In this document: positions 40,900-47,885 of the stretch, in pieces
How positions within the stretch are numbered: position 1 is the stretch's first letter
Layout of the letters: each line of letters starts with the position of its first letter
Assembly (NCBI GenBank): GCA_017454355.1
Contig: JAFTDD010000037.1
Coordinates: 1-47,885, forward strand
From: Muribaculaceae bacterium
GTDB lineage: Bacteria > Bacteroidota > Bacteroidia > Bacteroidales > Muribaculaceae
Direction of reading: 5' to 3'
Length of the DNA: 47,885 bases
The notes under the pieces: generated by a model
Database searches by the model: none
What the model saw: only the letters and a program-made list of their open reading frames with translations
Told to the model about the DNA's origin: nothing
Position numbers and translations under genes: made by a program

Positions 40900-40931
40900 C
40901 AAAGGTAACACATCCTTTTCGAATTTCCAAA
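40900..40931 (-). promoter_or_regulatory. Promoter of the ADP-ribosylglycohydrolase operon
   Basis: On the minus strand: TTTG (40928-40931), a 20-base spacer, then TACCTTTG (40900-40907). The ATG at 40856 is 43 bases downstream of the -7 box. Confidence 0.75.
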
Positions 40932-40933
40932 TA

Positions 40934-40956
40934 TTTTGTGTAGAAATTACACAAAA
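40934..40956. promoter_or_regulatory. Palindromic operator candidate
   Basis: TTTTGTGTA and TACACAAAA are perfect 9-bp inverted arms around a 5-base spacer, 2 bases upstream of the -33 element of the operon that encodes a winged-helix regulator. The size and symmetry fit a dimeric repressor site, most simply for the NUDIX-family regulator itself. Confidence 0.6.
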
Positions 40957-40987
40957 CACCAAATTATGGCTATTATTTTAGCCTTTT

Positions 40988-41029
40988 TAGGGGATATTCA
41001 CTCTCACCTATCACCAATATAGGGGATAT
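40988..41029 (+). promoter_or_regulatory. Direct repeats upstream of feoAB
   Basis: TAGGGGATAT occurs at 40988-40997 and 41020-41029, 32 bases apart (about three helical turns). The second copy covers the expected -33 region of the feoAB promoter. It could be a metal-responsive operator. Confidence 0.45.
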
Positions 41030-41049
41030 AGATCCTACCGAGAATTGAT

Positions 41050-41057
41050 TAATTTTG
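41050..41057 (+). promoter_or_regulatory. -7 promoter box of feoAB
   Basis: TAATTTTG, exact TAnnTTTG match, 21 bases before the chosen ATG. No TTTG at -33; the site instead carries TAGGGGATAT, which suggests activator- or repressor-dependent control. Confidence 0.6.
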
Positions 41058-41078
41058 CACTGCAAAACTACACGGAAG

Positions 41079-43601
41079 ATGAAATTATCTGAACTGAAGA
41101 CGGGTCAAAGTGGCGTGATTGTGAAAGTGCTCGGACATGGCAGTTTCCGCAAGCGCATCATTGAGATGGGGTTCATTCGCGGCAAGCGAGTGGATGTACT
41201 GCTAAACGCGCCTCTGCAAGATCCGGTGAAATACCGCATCATGGGCTACGAGGTGAGCCTGCGTCATGATGAGGCCGACCGAATTGAGGTCATCGGCACC
41301 GACAACCAAGAGCAAGAAACAAATAACGAGAAACAGATACCGACCGGCACGATAATCGAGCAGGTTGAGGCCGAAGCCCGACGGCAGCGACACACCATCA
41401 ATGTCGCAATCGTAGGCAATCCCAACTGCGGCAAAACTTCTCTGTTTAATTACGCGAGCGGCGCTCACGCCCGTGTGGGCAACTATAGCGGCGTCACTGT
41501 TGACGCCACTGTGGCCAAGGCTCACTACGAGGGATATGAGTTCAATCTGATTGATCTGCCGGGCACATATTCGCTCACGGCATATAGTCCCGAGGAGATG
41601 TACGTCCGCCGCCACATTATCGACAAGACACCGGACGTTATCATTAATGTGATTGACGCGGCCAATCTGGAGCGCAACCTCTATCTCACCACTCAACTCA
41701 TCGACATGAACTTGAGAATGGTGTGTGCCCTGAATATGTTCGATGAGTTTGAGGCGCGCGGCGACAAACTCGATATTGACACTTTGAGCACGTTATTCGG
41801 CGTGCCAATGATTCCGACCTCATTCAAGACAGGGCGTGGCGTAGAGTTGTTATTCCACGTGATTATCAACATGTACGAGGGGGCCGATTACATTGGGCCT
41901 GACGGACGCATTAACCCCGAGGTGGCACGCGACATCAGGCAATGGCATGATGACCACGAGACCGGTGTGCCGCATGAGCATCCCGAAGACTTTGCCAGTT
42001 CTGACCGGCCGGTTCACAATTTCTATCGGCACATCCACGTGAACCACGGCGCATATATGGAACGGGCCATTGACCTTGTGAAAAACACTATTCAGGCTGG
42101 CGATGGAACGGTGCGCAGCCGTTACAGCACACGTTACCTTGCCATCAAACTGCTTGACAACGACCCGGAGGCCGCCAAAATCGCCTCTACGCTCTCCAAC
42201 GCCGGCGATGTGACATCAGCCGTCCGGCAAGCCCGCGCCGACATCCACGACGACACCGGGCAAGACAGCGAGTCGGCCATTATGGACGCCAAGTACGGTT
42301 TTATACGCGGTGCACTTGAGGAGGCGGAGTATGCCATAGGCAGCAAGCGCGATAACTACCGCACTTCTCATGCCATCGACTATGCGCTCTCCAACCGATA
42401 TCTGGGGTTCCCGCTATTCTTCATCGTGATGTATATTATGTTCTACGTCACTTTCACCGTGGGTGAGGTGCCTATGGGATGGATCGAGGACGGCGTGGCT
42501 TGGCTCGGCAATTGGGTAACAGCGACAATGACCGATGGCCCGCTCAAAGCGCTGATTGCCGACGGCGTGATTGGCGGCGTGGGCTCGGTGATTGTGTTCC
42601 TGCCACAAATCCTTATTCTCTACGCCTTTATCTCGTTTATGGAAGATAGCGGATATATGGCTCGCGCGGCATTCATTATGGACAAGGTTATGCACCGCAT
42701 CGGCCTGCATGGCAAGTCCTTCATCCCCTTGGTGATGGGCTTTGGCTGCAATGTGCCGGCAGTGATGGCCACGCGCACCATTGAGAGCCGCCGCAGTCGC
42801 CTTATCACGATGATGATTCTGCCATTCATGAGTTGTAGCGCGCGTCTGCCCATCTACCTTATGCTCACCGGCATCTTCTTCCCAAAAGACCAGCGTGCCA
42901 CAGTGATGATTTCTCTATACGTCATCGGCGTCCTTATGGCTGGCATCGTGAGTAAGGTATATAGCACTTTTATCGCCAAGGGTGAGGACACTCCCTTTGT
43001 GATGGAACTTCCGCCCTACCGTATGCCCACAGCCAAGGCAACGTTGCGCCACACATGGGAGAAGGGCAAGGAATACCTCAAGAAAATGGGTGGCGTGATT
43101 TTGGTCGCGAGCATCATCGTTTGGGCGCTCACTTACTTCCCGCATAACTCATCGCTTGACAAGCGGCAGCAGGTAGAGCAGAGTTATATGGGCATGATGG
43201 GCAAAGCCATCGAACCGGTGTTTGAGCCGCAGGGCTTCAACTGGAAACTGGACGTGAGCCTCATCGCCGGAGCCGGTGCCAAGGAGATTGTGGCTTCCAC
43301 AATGGGAGTAATCTATGCCGGCGACGACTCGTTTGAAGACGAGGGCATCTATGGCGAGGATAGCATTATCGAGCATAAGTACACCTCGCTCCGCGCGGCC
43401 ATGACCGCAGATGGTATAACGCCCACCACAGCCTACGCCTACCTGCTCTTTATCCTTCTGTACTTCCCGTGCATCGCAACCATCGTTGCAATCAAGAACG
43501 AACTCGCCTCGTGGAAGTGGGCCATTGCAATCGCCTGCTACACCACCGCCCTGGCATGGCTCGTCAGCGCCACCTTCTATCAACTCGCCAATTATTTTTA
43601 A
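41079..43601 (+). CDS. feoB: FeoA-FeoB fusion ferrous iron transporter
   Basis: An 840-residue inner-membrane ferrous iron importer. Residues 1-~75 are a FeoA SH3-like domain (MKLSELKTGQSGVIVKV, RIIEMGFIRGKRVDV), joined by a polar linker to the FeoB G domain. The G domain has G1 GNPNCGKTS at 113-121, the switch YSGVTVD, and G3 DLPGTYSL. After a helical guanine-dissociation region comes the membrane part with two Gate segments (GFGCNVPAVMATRTIESRRSRL; MSCSARLPIY) and GAGAKEIVASTMG. FeoA-FeoB fusions are usual in Bacteroidetes. The ATG giving MKLSEL is chosen over an upstream TTG inside the -7 box. Iron-dependent control is likely. Confidence 0.96.
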   Translation: MKLSELKTGQSGVIVKVLGHGSFRKRIIEMGFIRGKRVDVLLNAPLQDPVKYRIMGYEVSLRHDEADRIEVIGTDNQEQETNNEKQIPTGTIIEQVEAEARRQRHTINVAIVGNPNCGKTSLFNYASGAHARVGNYSGVTVDATVAKAHYEGYEFNLIDLPGTYSLTAYSPEEMYVRRHIIDKTPDVIINVIDAANLERNLYLTTQLIDMNLRMVCALNMFDEFEARGDKLDIDTLSTLFGVPMIPTSFKTGRGVELLFHVIINMYEGADYIGPDGRINPEVARDIRQWHDDHETGVPHEHPEDFASSDRPVHNFYRHIHVNHGAYMERAIDLVKNTIQAGDGTVRSRYSTRYLAIKLLDNDPEAAKIASTLSNAGDVTSAVRQARADIHDDTGQDSESAIMDAKYGFIRGALEEAEYAIGSKRDNYRTSHAIDYALSNRYLGFPLFFIVMYIMFYVTFTVGEVPMGWIEDGVAWLGNWVTATMTDGPLKALIADGVIGGVGSVIVFLPQILILYAFISFMEDSGYMARAAFIMDKVMHRIGLHGKSFIPLVMGFGCNVPAVMATRTIESRRSRLITMMILPFMSCSARLPIYLMLTGIFFPKDQRATVMISLYVIGVLMAGIVSKVYSTFIAKGEDTPFVMELPPYRMPTAKATLRHTWEKGKEYLKKMGGVILVASIIVWALTYFPHNSSLDKRQQVEQSYMGMMGKAIEPVFEPQGFNWKLDVSLIAGAGAKEIVASTMGVIYAGDDSFEDEGIYGEDSIIEHKYTSLRAAMTADGITPTTAYAYLLFILLYFPCIATIVAIKNELASWKWAIAIACYTTALAWLVSATFYQLANYF

Positions 43602-43656
43602 CTCCGCGGAATATTCTTTCTCGTAAATCTTCGTAAATATTTTATTTCACAAATAG

Positions 43657-43696
43657 TTGTTTTGTATTGCAAGACGAAGTCTTGTAAAAATAACGT
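43657..43696. repeat. GACGAAGTC hairpin element
   Basis: GTTTTGTATTG precedes CAAGAC-gaa-GTCTTG and TAAAAATAACG. It is the counterpart of 29316-29350. It lies between feoAB and rnpB and, with its A-rich tail, is unlikely to be the feoAB terminator on the plus strand. The 186-base gap also has several CGTAAA/TTTACG units and the rnpB promoter. Confidence 0.6.
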
Positions 43697-43755
43697 AAAT
43701 TAATATTTTACGGATTTTACGTGATGTAATTTATCGTAGTTCGCACTTTTTTTCG

Positions 43756-43763
43756 TAACTTTG
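43756..43763 (+). promoter_or_regulatory. -7 promoter box of rnpB
   Basis: TAACTTTG, exact TAnnTTTG match, about 25 bases before the first paired base of the RNase P RNA. Confidence 0.6.
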
Positions 43764-43787
43764 CAGCCGAATATAAAAATCAGGGAA

Positions 43788-44170
43788 AGCAGTGTGGTGG
43801 CTTGTCGCCGGTGGACACGTGCCACCGGAGGAAAGTCCGGGCAACGCAGAGCATCACATTTCTTAACGGGAAACTGCGGGCGACCGTAGGGTTAAGGTGA
43901 CAGAAAACAACCGCCTCCGCGCCAAGCCAAACGGTTTGGGTGGAGGCAAGGGTGAAAAGGCGGGGTAAGAGCCCACCGGAGGCGATGGTGACATTGCCTG
44001 CCGCACCTCCTGTGAGTTGCAAGGTCATGTATACCGGCATCAAAGGGCTGCTCGTCCATTGCCGGGGGGTAGACCGCTCAGATAAATGACAAGCAACCGC
44101 GATCATGCTCAGATGTCTGTTGACTGACGGGCACCGCGGTCACATAACCCGGCTTATAGCCGCACTGCTA
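43788..44170 (+). ncRNA. rnpB: RNase P RNA, bacterial type A
   Basis: The catalytic RNA that matures tRNA 5' ends. Conserved blocks are present in order: GGAGGAAAGTCCGGGC after the first helices, GGTGACAGAAAACAACCGCC, AAGGGTGAAAAGGCGGGGTAAGAGC, the GTAGACCGCTCAGATAAATGACA region, and the 3' ACATAACCCGGCTTAT. The termini pair as helix P1: AGCAGTG at 43788-43794 with CACTGCT at 44163-44169. The total of ~380 nt is normal. The ends are set from P1 pairing and could shift by a few bases. A terminator hairpin follows at 44178. Confidence 0.95.
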
Positions 44171-44177
44171 TTAAACA

Positions 44178-44215
44178 ACCCCATGCGTGAGCATATCACA
44201 CATGGGGTATTTTTC
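44178..44215 (+). terminator. Terminator of rnpB
   Basis: ACCCCATGCGTG and CACACATGGGGT form a stem with one mismatch and a 7-base loop, followed by ATTTTTC. It lies between rnpB and the convergent recR. Confidence 0.8.
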
Positions 44216-44222
44216 GTCATTG

Positions 44223-44846
44223 CTACATCGATGCGTCAAACGGTGTTCGGCCCGCGATTGAACGGCCCAAAGTCAGTTCGTCGGTATATTCCAACCCACT
44301 ACCCACACTCACGCCGCGAGCCAGCACTGTCACCGCAACGCGCGACGCGTGAGGCGCCAAACGGCGATAGATATAGAAACTTGTTGTGTCGCCCTCCATA
44401 GTTGCCGGCAGAGCCAAAATAACTTCCTTGACCTCACCTCCGGCAACGCGCTCCACCAGGCTATCGATTTCAATATCTTGCGGACCAATCCCGTCCATCG
44501 GCGAAATCAGCCCGCCAAGCACGTGATAGACACCCGCGTGCTGACGAGTATTCTCAACAATCATCACGTCTTTGACATTCTCCACCACCATCACCGTGCT
44601 ATGGTCACGCAATCCACTCGAGCAGATTGGGCACACCTCACTCTCACTGATATTGTGGCACACACGGCAATAACCAATCTCTCGACGCAACTTGATAATG
44701 GCTTCGCCAAATGCTGTCACCTCCGGCTCGTCACGCTTGAGCAGGTGAAGCACAAGACGAAGCGCCGTCTTGCGGCCGATGCCGGGCAGCGAAGCAAATT
44801 CGCTCACAGCATTTTCTAAAAGTGATGACGCAAATTCTTGTTCCAT
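44223..44846 (-). CDS. recR: Recombination protein RecR
   Basis: With RecO, RecR helps load RecA at gaps in recombinational repair. The 207-residue protein has an N-terminal helix-hairpin-helix ([20 protein letters not shown]), a four-cysteine zinc site ([16 protein letters not shown]), the Toprim domain ([32 protein letters not shown]) and a C-terminal Walker-B-like region ([19 protein letters not shown]). The -7 box lies 4 bases before the ATG, so the transcript is probably leaderless. Confidence 0.95.
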   Translation of the reverse strand: MEQEFASSLLENAVSEFASLPGIGRKTALRLVLHLLKRDEPEVTAFGEAIIKLRREIGYCRVCHNISESEVCPICSSGLRDHSTVMVVENVKDVMIVENTRQHAGVYHVLGGLISPMDGIGPQDIEIDSLVERVAGGEVKEVILALPATMEGDTTSFYIYRRLAPHASRVAVTVLARGVSVGSGLEYTDELTLGRSIAGRTPFDASM

Positions 44847-44850
44847 TTTG

Positions 44851-44858
44851 CAAAATTA
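44851..44858 (-). promoter_or_regulatory. -7 promoter box of recR
   Basis: The minus strand reads TAATTTTG and ends 4 bases before the recR ATG; GTTG at 20-base spacing may serve as -33. The predicted transcript start falls at or next to the start codon. Confidence 0.6.
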
Positions 44859-44949
44859 CTACTTTTCCCGCAATCACACAACAGCGGCCAAATACAATAA
44901 TCGCGGCGGCAAGTACGTTATTATTTAGATTCGATTTTAAGAATTGCCT

Positions 44950-46389
44950 ATGAAGATAACTTTTATAGTGCCACCGGTGCTCGACGGCAGCAAGCAGCCG
45001 GCCGAGCGCACCGCGGGGTGTACACGTGTGGTCTATTTGGCACCCAACATATATGAACTCACCGTGGCCGCCGTGCTCGAGCGAGATACTGACCACGAGG
45101 TGAGATACCGCGACTTTGTCTACAACAAGACGAGTCGTGAGCAGTTCGACAACTTTCTGCGCGACGACGACAGCGACATCTACTGCATTTGGACAGTAAA
45201 CCTCTCTATCGAGAACGACCTTATGGCTACCGCAATGATTCATCAGCGGCAGCCTCAGGCCTTTGTCCTGCTCATCGGCCCCGGACCGACCCACTTCATC
45301 GACAAGTGCCTCGCCGCCGAGCGAGACATCGTTGTGCGAGGCGAGCCGGAACTAACCGTGCTTGAACTTGTCAACACCATCGCCACGGGCGGCGACTGGA
45401 GAAACGTCCTCGGCACCTCAACCCGTAACAGCGACGGCACAACCCACAATAACGGCTTCCGCCCGCTCATGAAAGACCTTGACAGCCTTCCCGTGCCGGC
45501 ACGCCACCTGCTGGGCGACCACCGATACTACAACCCCAAACTCAAAACGGGGCCATACACCACCATGGTCACCAGCCGCAACTGTCCGTTCCACTGCATC
45601 TACTGCGTTCCCAGTTCGCTCACGTTTGCACGCGAAATCGAGAACCGCAAGTTCCACGGTCGCAAACCGCCCATCTCCTTCCGCAGCATTGAGAGCATCT
45701 CCGCCGAGGTGGACGCCCTCGCCGCCGAGGGATACAAGGCCATCGGCTTTATGGACGACAACTTCATCTGGAACGAGGAGCGCACACGCGGCATTTGCGA
45801 CATCATGCGCCGCCACGGCATCGTCTGGGGCTGCCAGGCGCGCGTCGACGCCATCACCGAGCCTATCGCACGCATGCTGGGCGAGAGCGGTTGCCGATAC
45901 GTCGACCTGGGCGTCGAGTCGTTTGACGACCGCATCCTCGAGTATGTCAAGAAGGGCATCACCGTGGCCGACATCCACCGCGCCATCTCACTGCTCCAGC
46001 AATACAATGTGCCCGTCAAACTCAACATCCTCATCGGCTGCAGCCCTCTCGAGACACGCGAGACCGTCAAGCACACCCTCAACGAGGCAAAGAAACTCAA
46101 AGTGGACCAGGTGATGTTCAACATCGTCTCGCCGTTCCCGGCCACCGAGTATTACGACCAGGCCATCGCCAACGGGTGGATTGACCGCTATGTGCCCACC
46201 GATGTCCAGCGCGAGTCCATCCTCAACCTGCCGCACTTGAGCAGCAAGGAGATGGAGCGCCTTCTCTTCTGGAACAACATCAGTTACTTCCTCTCATGGC
46301 ATTTCATCTCCACCCAGATGCGCCGCTTCACCAGTTGGAAAGAATTCACACAAGCTCTCAGGGCCCTCAAAGTGAAACTCTTCGGATAA
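44950..46389 (+). CDS. B12-binding-type radical SAM protein
   Basis: A 479-residue protein. Residues ~1-150 resemble a cobalamin-binding Rossmann fold (ITFIVPPVLDGS, IYELTVAAVLERDTDHEVRYRDF, LLIGPGPTHF). The radical SAM barrel has the iron-sulfur motif CPFHCIYC (Cys212, Cys216, Cys219) and downstream GFMDDNFIWNEERT, RVDAITEPIARML and GCRYVDLGVESFDDRIL. Relatives include methyltransferases, cyclases and other enzymes acting on lipids or natural products, so the substrate is open. A 103-base spacer separates it from the divergent recR. A GT2 gene follows two bases after its stop, so the two are surely cotranscribed; a joint role in building a modified lipid or glycan is inference. Confidence 0.85.
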   Translation: MKITFIVPPVLDGSKQPAERTAGCTRVVYLAPNIYELTVAAVLERDTDHEVRYRDFVYNKTSREQFDNFLRDDDSDIYCIWTVNLSIENDLMATAMIHQRQPQAFVLLIGPGPTHFIDKCLAAERDIVVRGEPELTVLELVNTIATGGDWRNVLGTSTRNSDGTTHNNGFRPLMKDLDSLPVPARHLLGDHRYYNPKLKTGPYTTMVTSRNCPFHCIYCVPSSLTFAREIENRKFHGRKPPISFRSIESISAEVDALAAEGYKAIGFMDDNFIWNEERTRGICDIMRRHGIVWGCQARVDAITEPIARMLGESGCRYVDLGVESFDDRILEYVKKGITVADIHRAISLLQQYNVPVKLNILIGCSPLETRETVKHTLNEAKKLKVDQVMFNIVSPFPATEYYDQAIANGWIDRYVPTDVQRESILNLPHLSSKEMERLLFWNNISYFLSWHFISTQMRRFTSWKEFTQALRALKVKLFG

Positions 46390-46391
46390 CT

Positions 46392-47147
46392 ATGAATTAT
46401 GAACTGACGATAGTCATCCTCACCTGCAACCAGCGCGAATACACTCGCCGGTGTCTCGCCTCGCTTGGCGAGTTGCCGGAGCGTGCCGATGTCGAGACCA
46501 TCATTATCGACAACGGCAGTAACGACGGTACGCTCGATATGTTGCGCGACGACTTCCCCACAGTCAAGGTCATCGCCAACGACCGCAACCGCGGCGTTGC
46601 CGCGGCGCGCAACCAGGGCATTGCCGCCGCCACGGGGCGCTATGTGCTGCTGCTCGACAATGACACCATCGTCACCCCCGAGGCCATCGACGCCCTCGTG
46701 GACTATGCCGACAGCCACCCCGACGTGGGACTGTGCGGCTGCCGGCTGGTCGATGCCGACGGCAACATCCAGGACAGTTGCAAGCCCTACCCGGGCATTC
46801 TCAACAAAGTTCGCAACGTGCTCGGCATCAAAGACACCCACCACTTCCCTACCGACCCTGACGGCGCCGTGGAGCCTTGCTACATCATCGGCGCGTGCCA
46901 ACTCATCCGCCGCGAGGCCATCGAGCAAGTGGGGCCACTTGACGAGGCTATCTTCTACGGACCCGAGGATGCCGACTACTGCCTGCGCATGGCCGCTGCC
47001 GGTTGGCGAGTGCGCTACCTGCCCCACATCACCATCACCCACCTCTGGCAACGCGCCACCACCCGCCGCTGGCTCTCCCCCCTTGGCCGCAAGCACCTCG
47101 CCGCCCTCCTCTACTTCTGGCGCAAACACCGCCGCTACCTCCGGTAG
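46392..47147 (+). CDS. Family 2 glycosyltransferase
   Basis: A 251-residue GT-A fold glycosyltransferase resembling WbbL-type rhamnosyl transferases. It has TIVILTCNQREYTRRCLASL at the start, IIIDNGSNDGT, NRGVAAARNQGIAAA, the metal-binding LLLDNDT (DxD-like), ACQLIRREAIEQVG and the catalytic-base region GPEDADYCLRMAAAGW. No membrane helix is seen; the C-terminus is basic and aromatic (FWRKHRRYLR). The ATG giving MNYELTIVIL is two bases after the radical SAM stop. It transfers an activated sugar to an unknown acceptor. Confidence 0.9.
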   Translation: MNYELTIVILTCNQREYTRRCLASLGELPERADVETIIIDNGSNDGTLDMLRDDFPTVKVIANDRNRGVAAARNQGIAAATGRYVLLLDNDTIVTPEAIDALVDYADSHPDVGLCGCRLVDADGNIQDSCKPYPGILNKVRNVLGIKDTHHFPTDPDGAVEPCYIIGACQLIRREAIEQVGPLDEAIFYGPEDADYCLRMAAAGWRVRYLPHITITHLWQRATTRRWLSPLGRKHLAALLYFWRKHRRYLR

Positions 47148-47150
47148 CCC

Positions 47151-47632
47151 CCAAACCCGCGGAGCGACAAAAGCCCCGTAGCGTCGACAGTTAATAACCA
47201 CCAAAAGCCCCCGTAGGGGCGGCAGTCCCTAGGCGGGGGCGTCAGCCCCCGTAATGGTTCCACATCACATAATTCAAGCCCCGTAGGGGCGACAGACCGT
47301 CGGTGTCTCTGTCGCCCCTACGGGGCTTTGATTGGAATTATTGCTGTCCGGTAAAATCCATTAGGATTGTCAAAGACTGTAGGGCCTCGCCTTGGCGTGG
47401 CCGCAAGCGGCGACAAATGTGAGCCCCGTCAGGGGCGACAGCTCCTAGGCGGGGGCGCTAGCCCCCGTAACTATGGTGTGAGTTTGTTCATTTTTCTCAA
47501 ACAAAGCCCTGTAAGGGCGACAGAAACGTGCGGAGACTGTCGCCCCTACGGGGCTGTTTGGTAATGAGAAGTTTCCTGTTTACGGGGGCTTGCGCCCCCG
47601 CCTATGGGCTGTCACTCGCTCCGCGGGTTTGG
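47151..47632. repeat. 482-bp nested palindrome cluster with 17-bp terminal inverted repeats
   Basis: CCAAACCCGCGGAGCGA (47151-47167) is repeated exactly in inverse at 47616-47632. Between them: a unit with GTAGGGGC and GGCGGGGGC-AGCCCCC (47205-47254), a long hairpin with arms AAGCCCCGTAGGGGCGACAG and its complement (47276-47328), a TGTAGGG hairpin (47377-47405), a second copy of the first unit (47422-47470), a second long hairpin (47504-47555), and an inverted part-copy (47580-47614). The 518-base gap holds no gene, and no clear target duplication is seen. Confidence 0.8.
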
Positions 47633-47665
47633 CGACGTCGCTCCTACTGACACCGGAACCTCAGC

Positions 47666-47885
47666 CTACCGGTTGAGGATCTCGGCGAGGATGGCGTTCA
47701 CATCGCCCACGTCCACGCGGCCGTCGCCGTTCACGTCGTAAGTCGCCGTCTTGCCGCCGGTCAGAATGTCGCCTAGCACGGCGTTCACGTCACCCACGTC
47801 AATGGCGCTGTCGCTGTTCACGTCATAACTCGGACGGTCGGTGATGAACTCCACCTCGGCGCCGTAGGTCGTCGCGCCGCCGGCC
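47666..47885 (-). CDS. C-terminal part of a dockerin-tailed protein
   Basis: The frame is open from the window edge to a TAG at 47666, giving 72 residues, so the gene continues beyond the window. The visible part contains AGGATTYGAEVEFITD, then two EF-hand-like loops, DVNSDSAIDVGDVN and DVNGDGRVDVGDVN, each followed by a short helix. This is the same dockerin-like tail as on the protein encoded at 34458-36179. The rest of the protein is unseen; from the tail it is likely exported. Confidence 0.8.
   Translation of the reverse strand, partial: AGGATTYGAEVEFITDRPSYDVNSDSAIDVGDVNAVLGDILTGGKTATYDVNGDGRVDVGDVNAILAEILNR

Noticed and set aside
47151-47632. CRISPR array
   Set aside because: The repeats are palindromic, of unequal length and spacing, and no cas gene is present.

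Overview
The window looks like a chromosomal segment of a Bacteroidales bacterium, most likely of the Muribaculaceae type; the family is inferred from gene content, style and GC, not from a marker gene. Supporting signs are TAnnTTTG-type -7 promoter boxes, an LpxC-FabZ fusion, a FeoA-FeoB fusion, a sodium-pumping methylmalonyl-CoA decarboxylase operon of the succinate-propionate pathway, a TonB receptor with a carboxypeptidase-like N-terminal domain, dockerin-like tails on secreted proteins, and many short hairpin repeats between genes.

Layout. 1-18491 is almost entirely minus strand and mostly housekeeping: the first codons of an unidentified gene, dprA, a thioesterase, a membrane metallophosphoesterase, the lipid A block lpxD-lpxC/fabZ-lpxA, a DUF1015 protein, a Fur-family regulator, ribBA, an LptF/LptG permease, ftsK, an M18 aminopeptidase and the yicC-gmk-nadD-DUF5063 operon. 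18676-23514 (plus) is the methylmalonyl-CoA epimerase and decarboxylase operon. 23616-32143 (minus) is a four-gene envelope operon: TonB receptor, DUF4876 lipoprotein, DUF6850 outer-membrane protein and M16 peptidase, substrate unknown. 32301-36179 (plus) holds two paralogous secreted propeller-like proteins with different C-terminal modules. Then come aroE (minus), an amidase plus an MCE protein (plus), and an ADP-ribosylglycohydrolase/NUDIX-regulator pair (minus) with a palindromic operator candidate. The last part has feoAB, the RNase P RNA gene, recR, a radical SAM/glycosyltransferase pair, a 482-bp repeat cluster bounded by perfect 17-bp inverted repeats, and the end of another dockerin-tailed protein.

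How genes work together. The mmd operon would decarboxylate methylmalonyl-CoA to propionyl-CoA and pump sodium. lpxD, lpxC/fabZ and lpxA supply the early steps of lipid A synthesis, and LptFG exports the finished lipopolysaccharide. The ARH-macro-like protein and the NUDIX-winged-helix protein could form a small ADP-ribose circuit: an enzyme that releases ADP-ribose, and a repressor of a family known to sense it, both behind a promoter with a TTTTGTGTA-N5-TACACAAAA palindrome. This and the TonB/DUF4876/DUF6850/M16 operon are the best candidates for undescribed systems.

The most unusual feature across the whole window is the set of short dispersed repeats, at least eight kinds. Several have hairpin arms that covary between copies, several contain stop codons of neighbouring genes, and two appear to have been absorbed into coding sequence: the amidase N-terminus and, less certainly, the M16 signal peptide. 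No tRNA, CRISPR array, prophage or complete insertion sequence was found.
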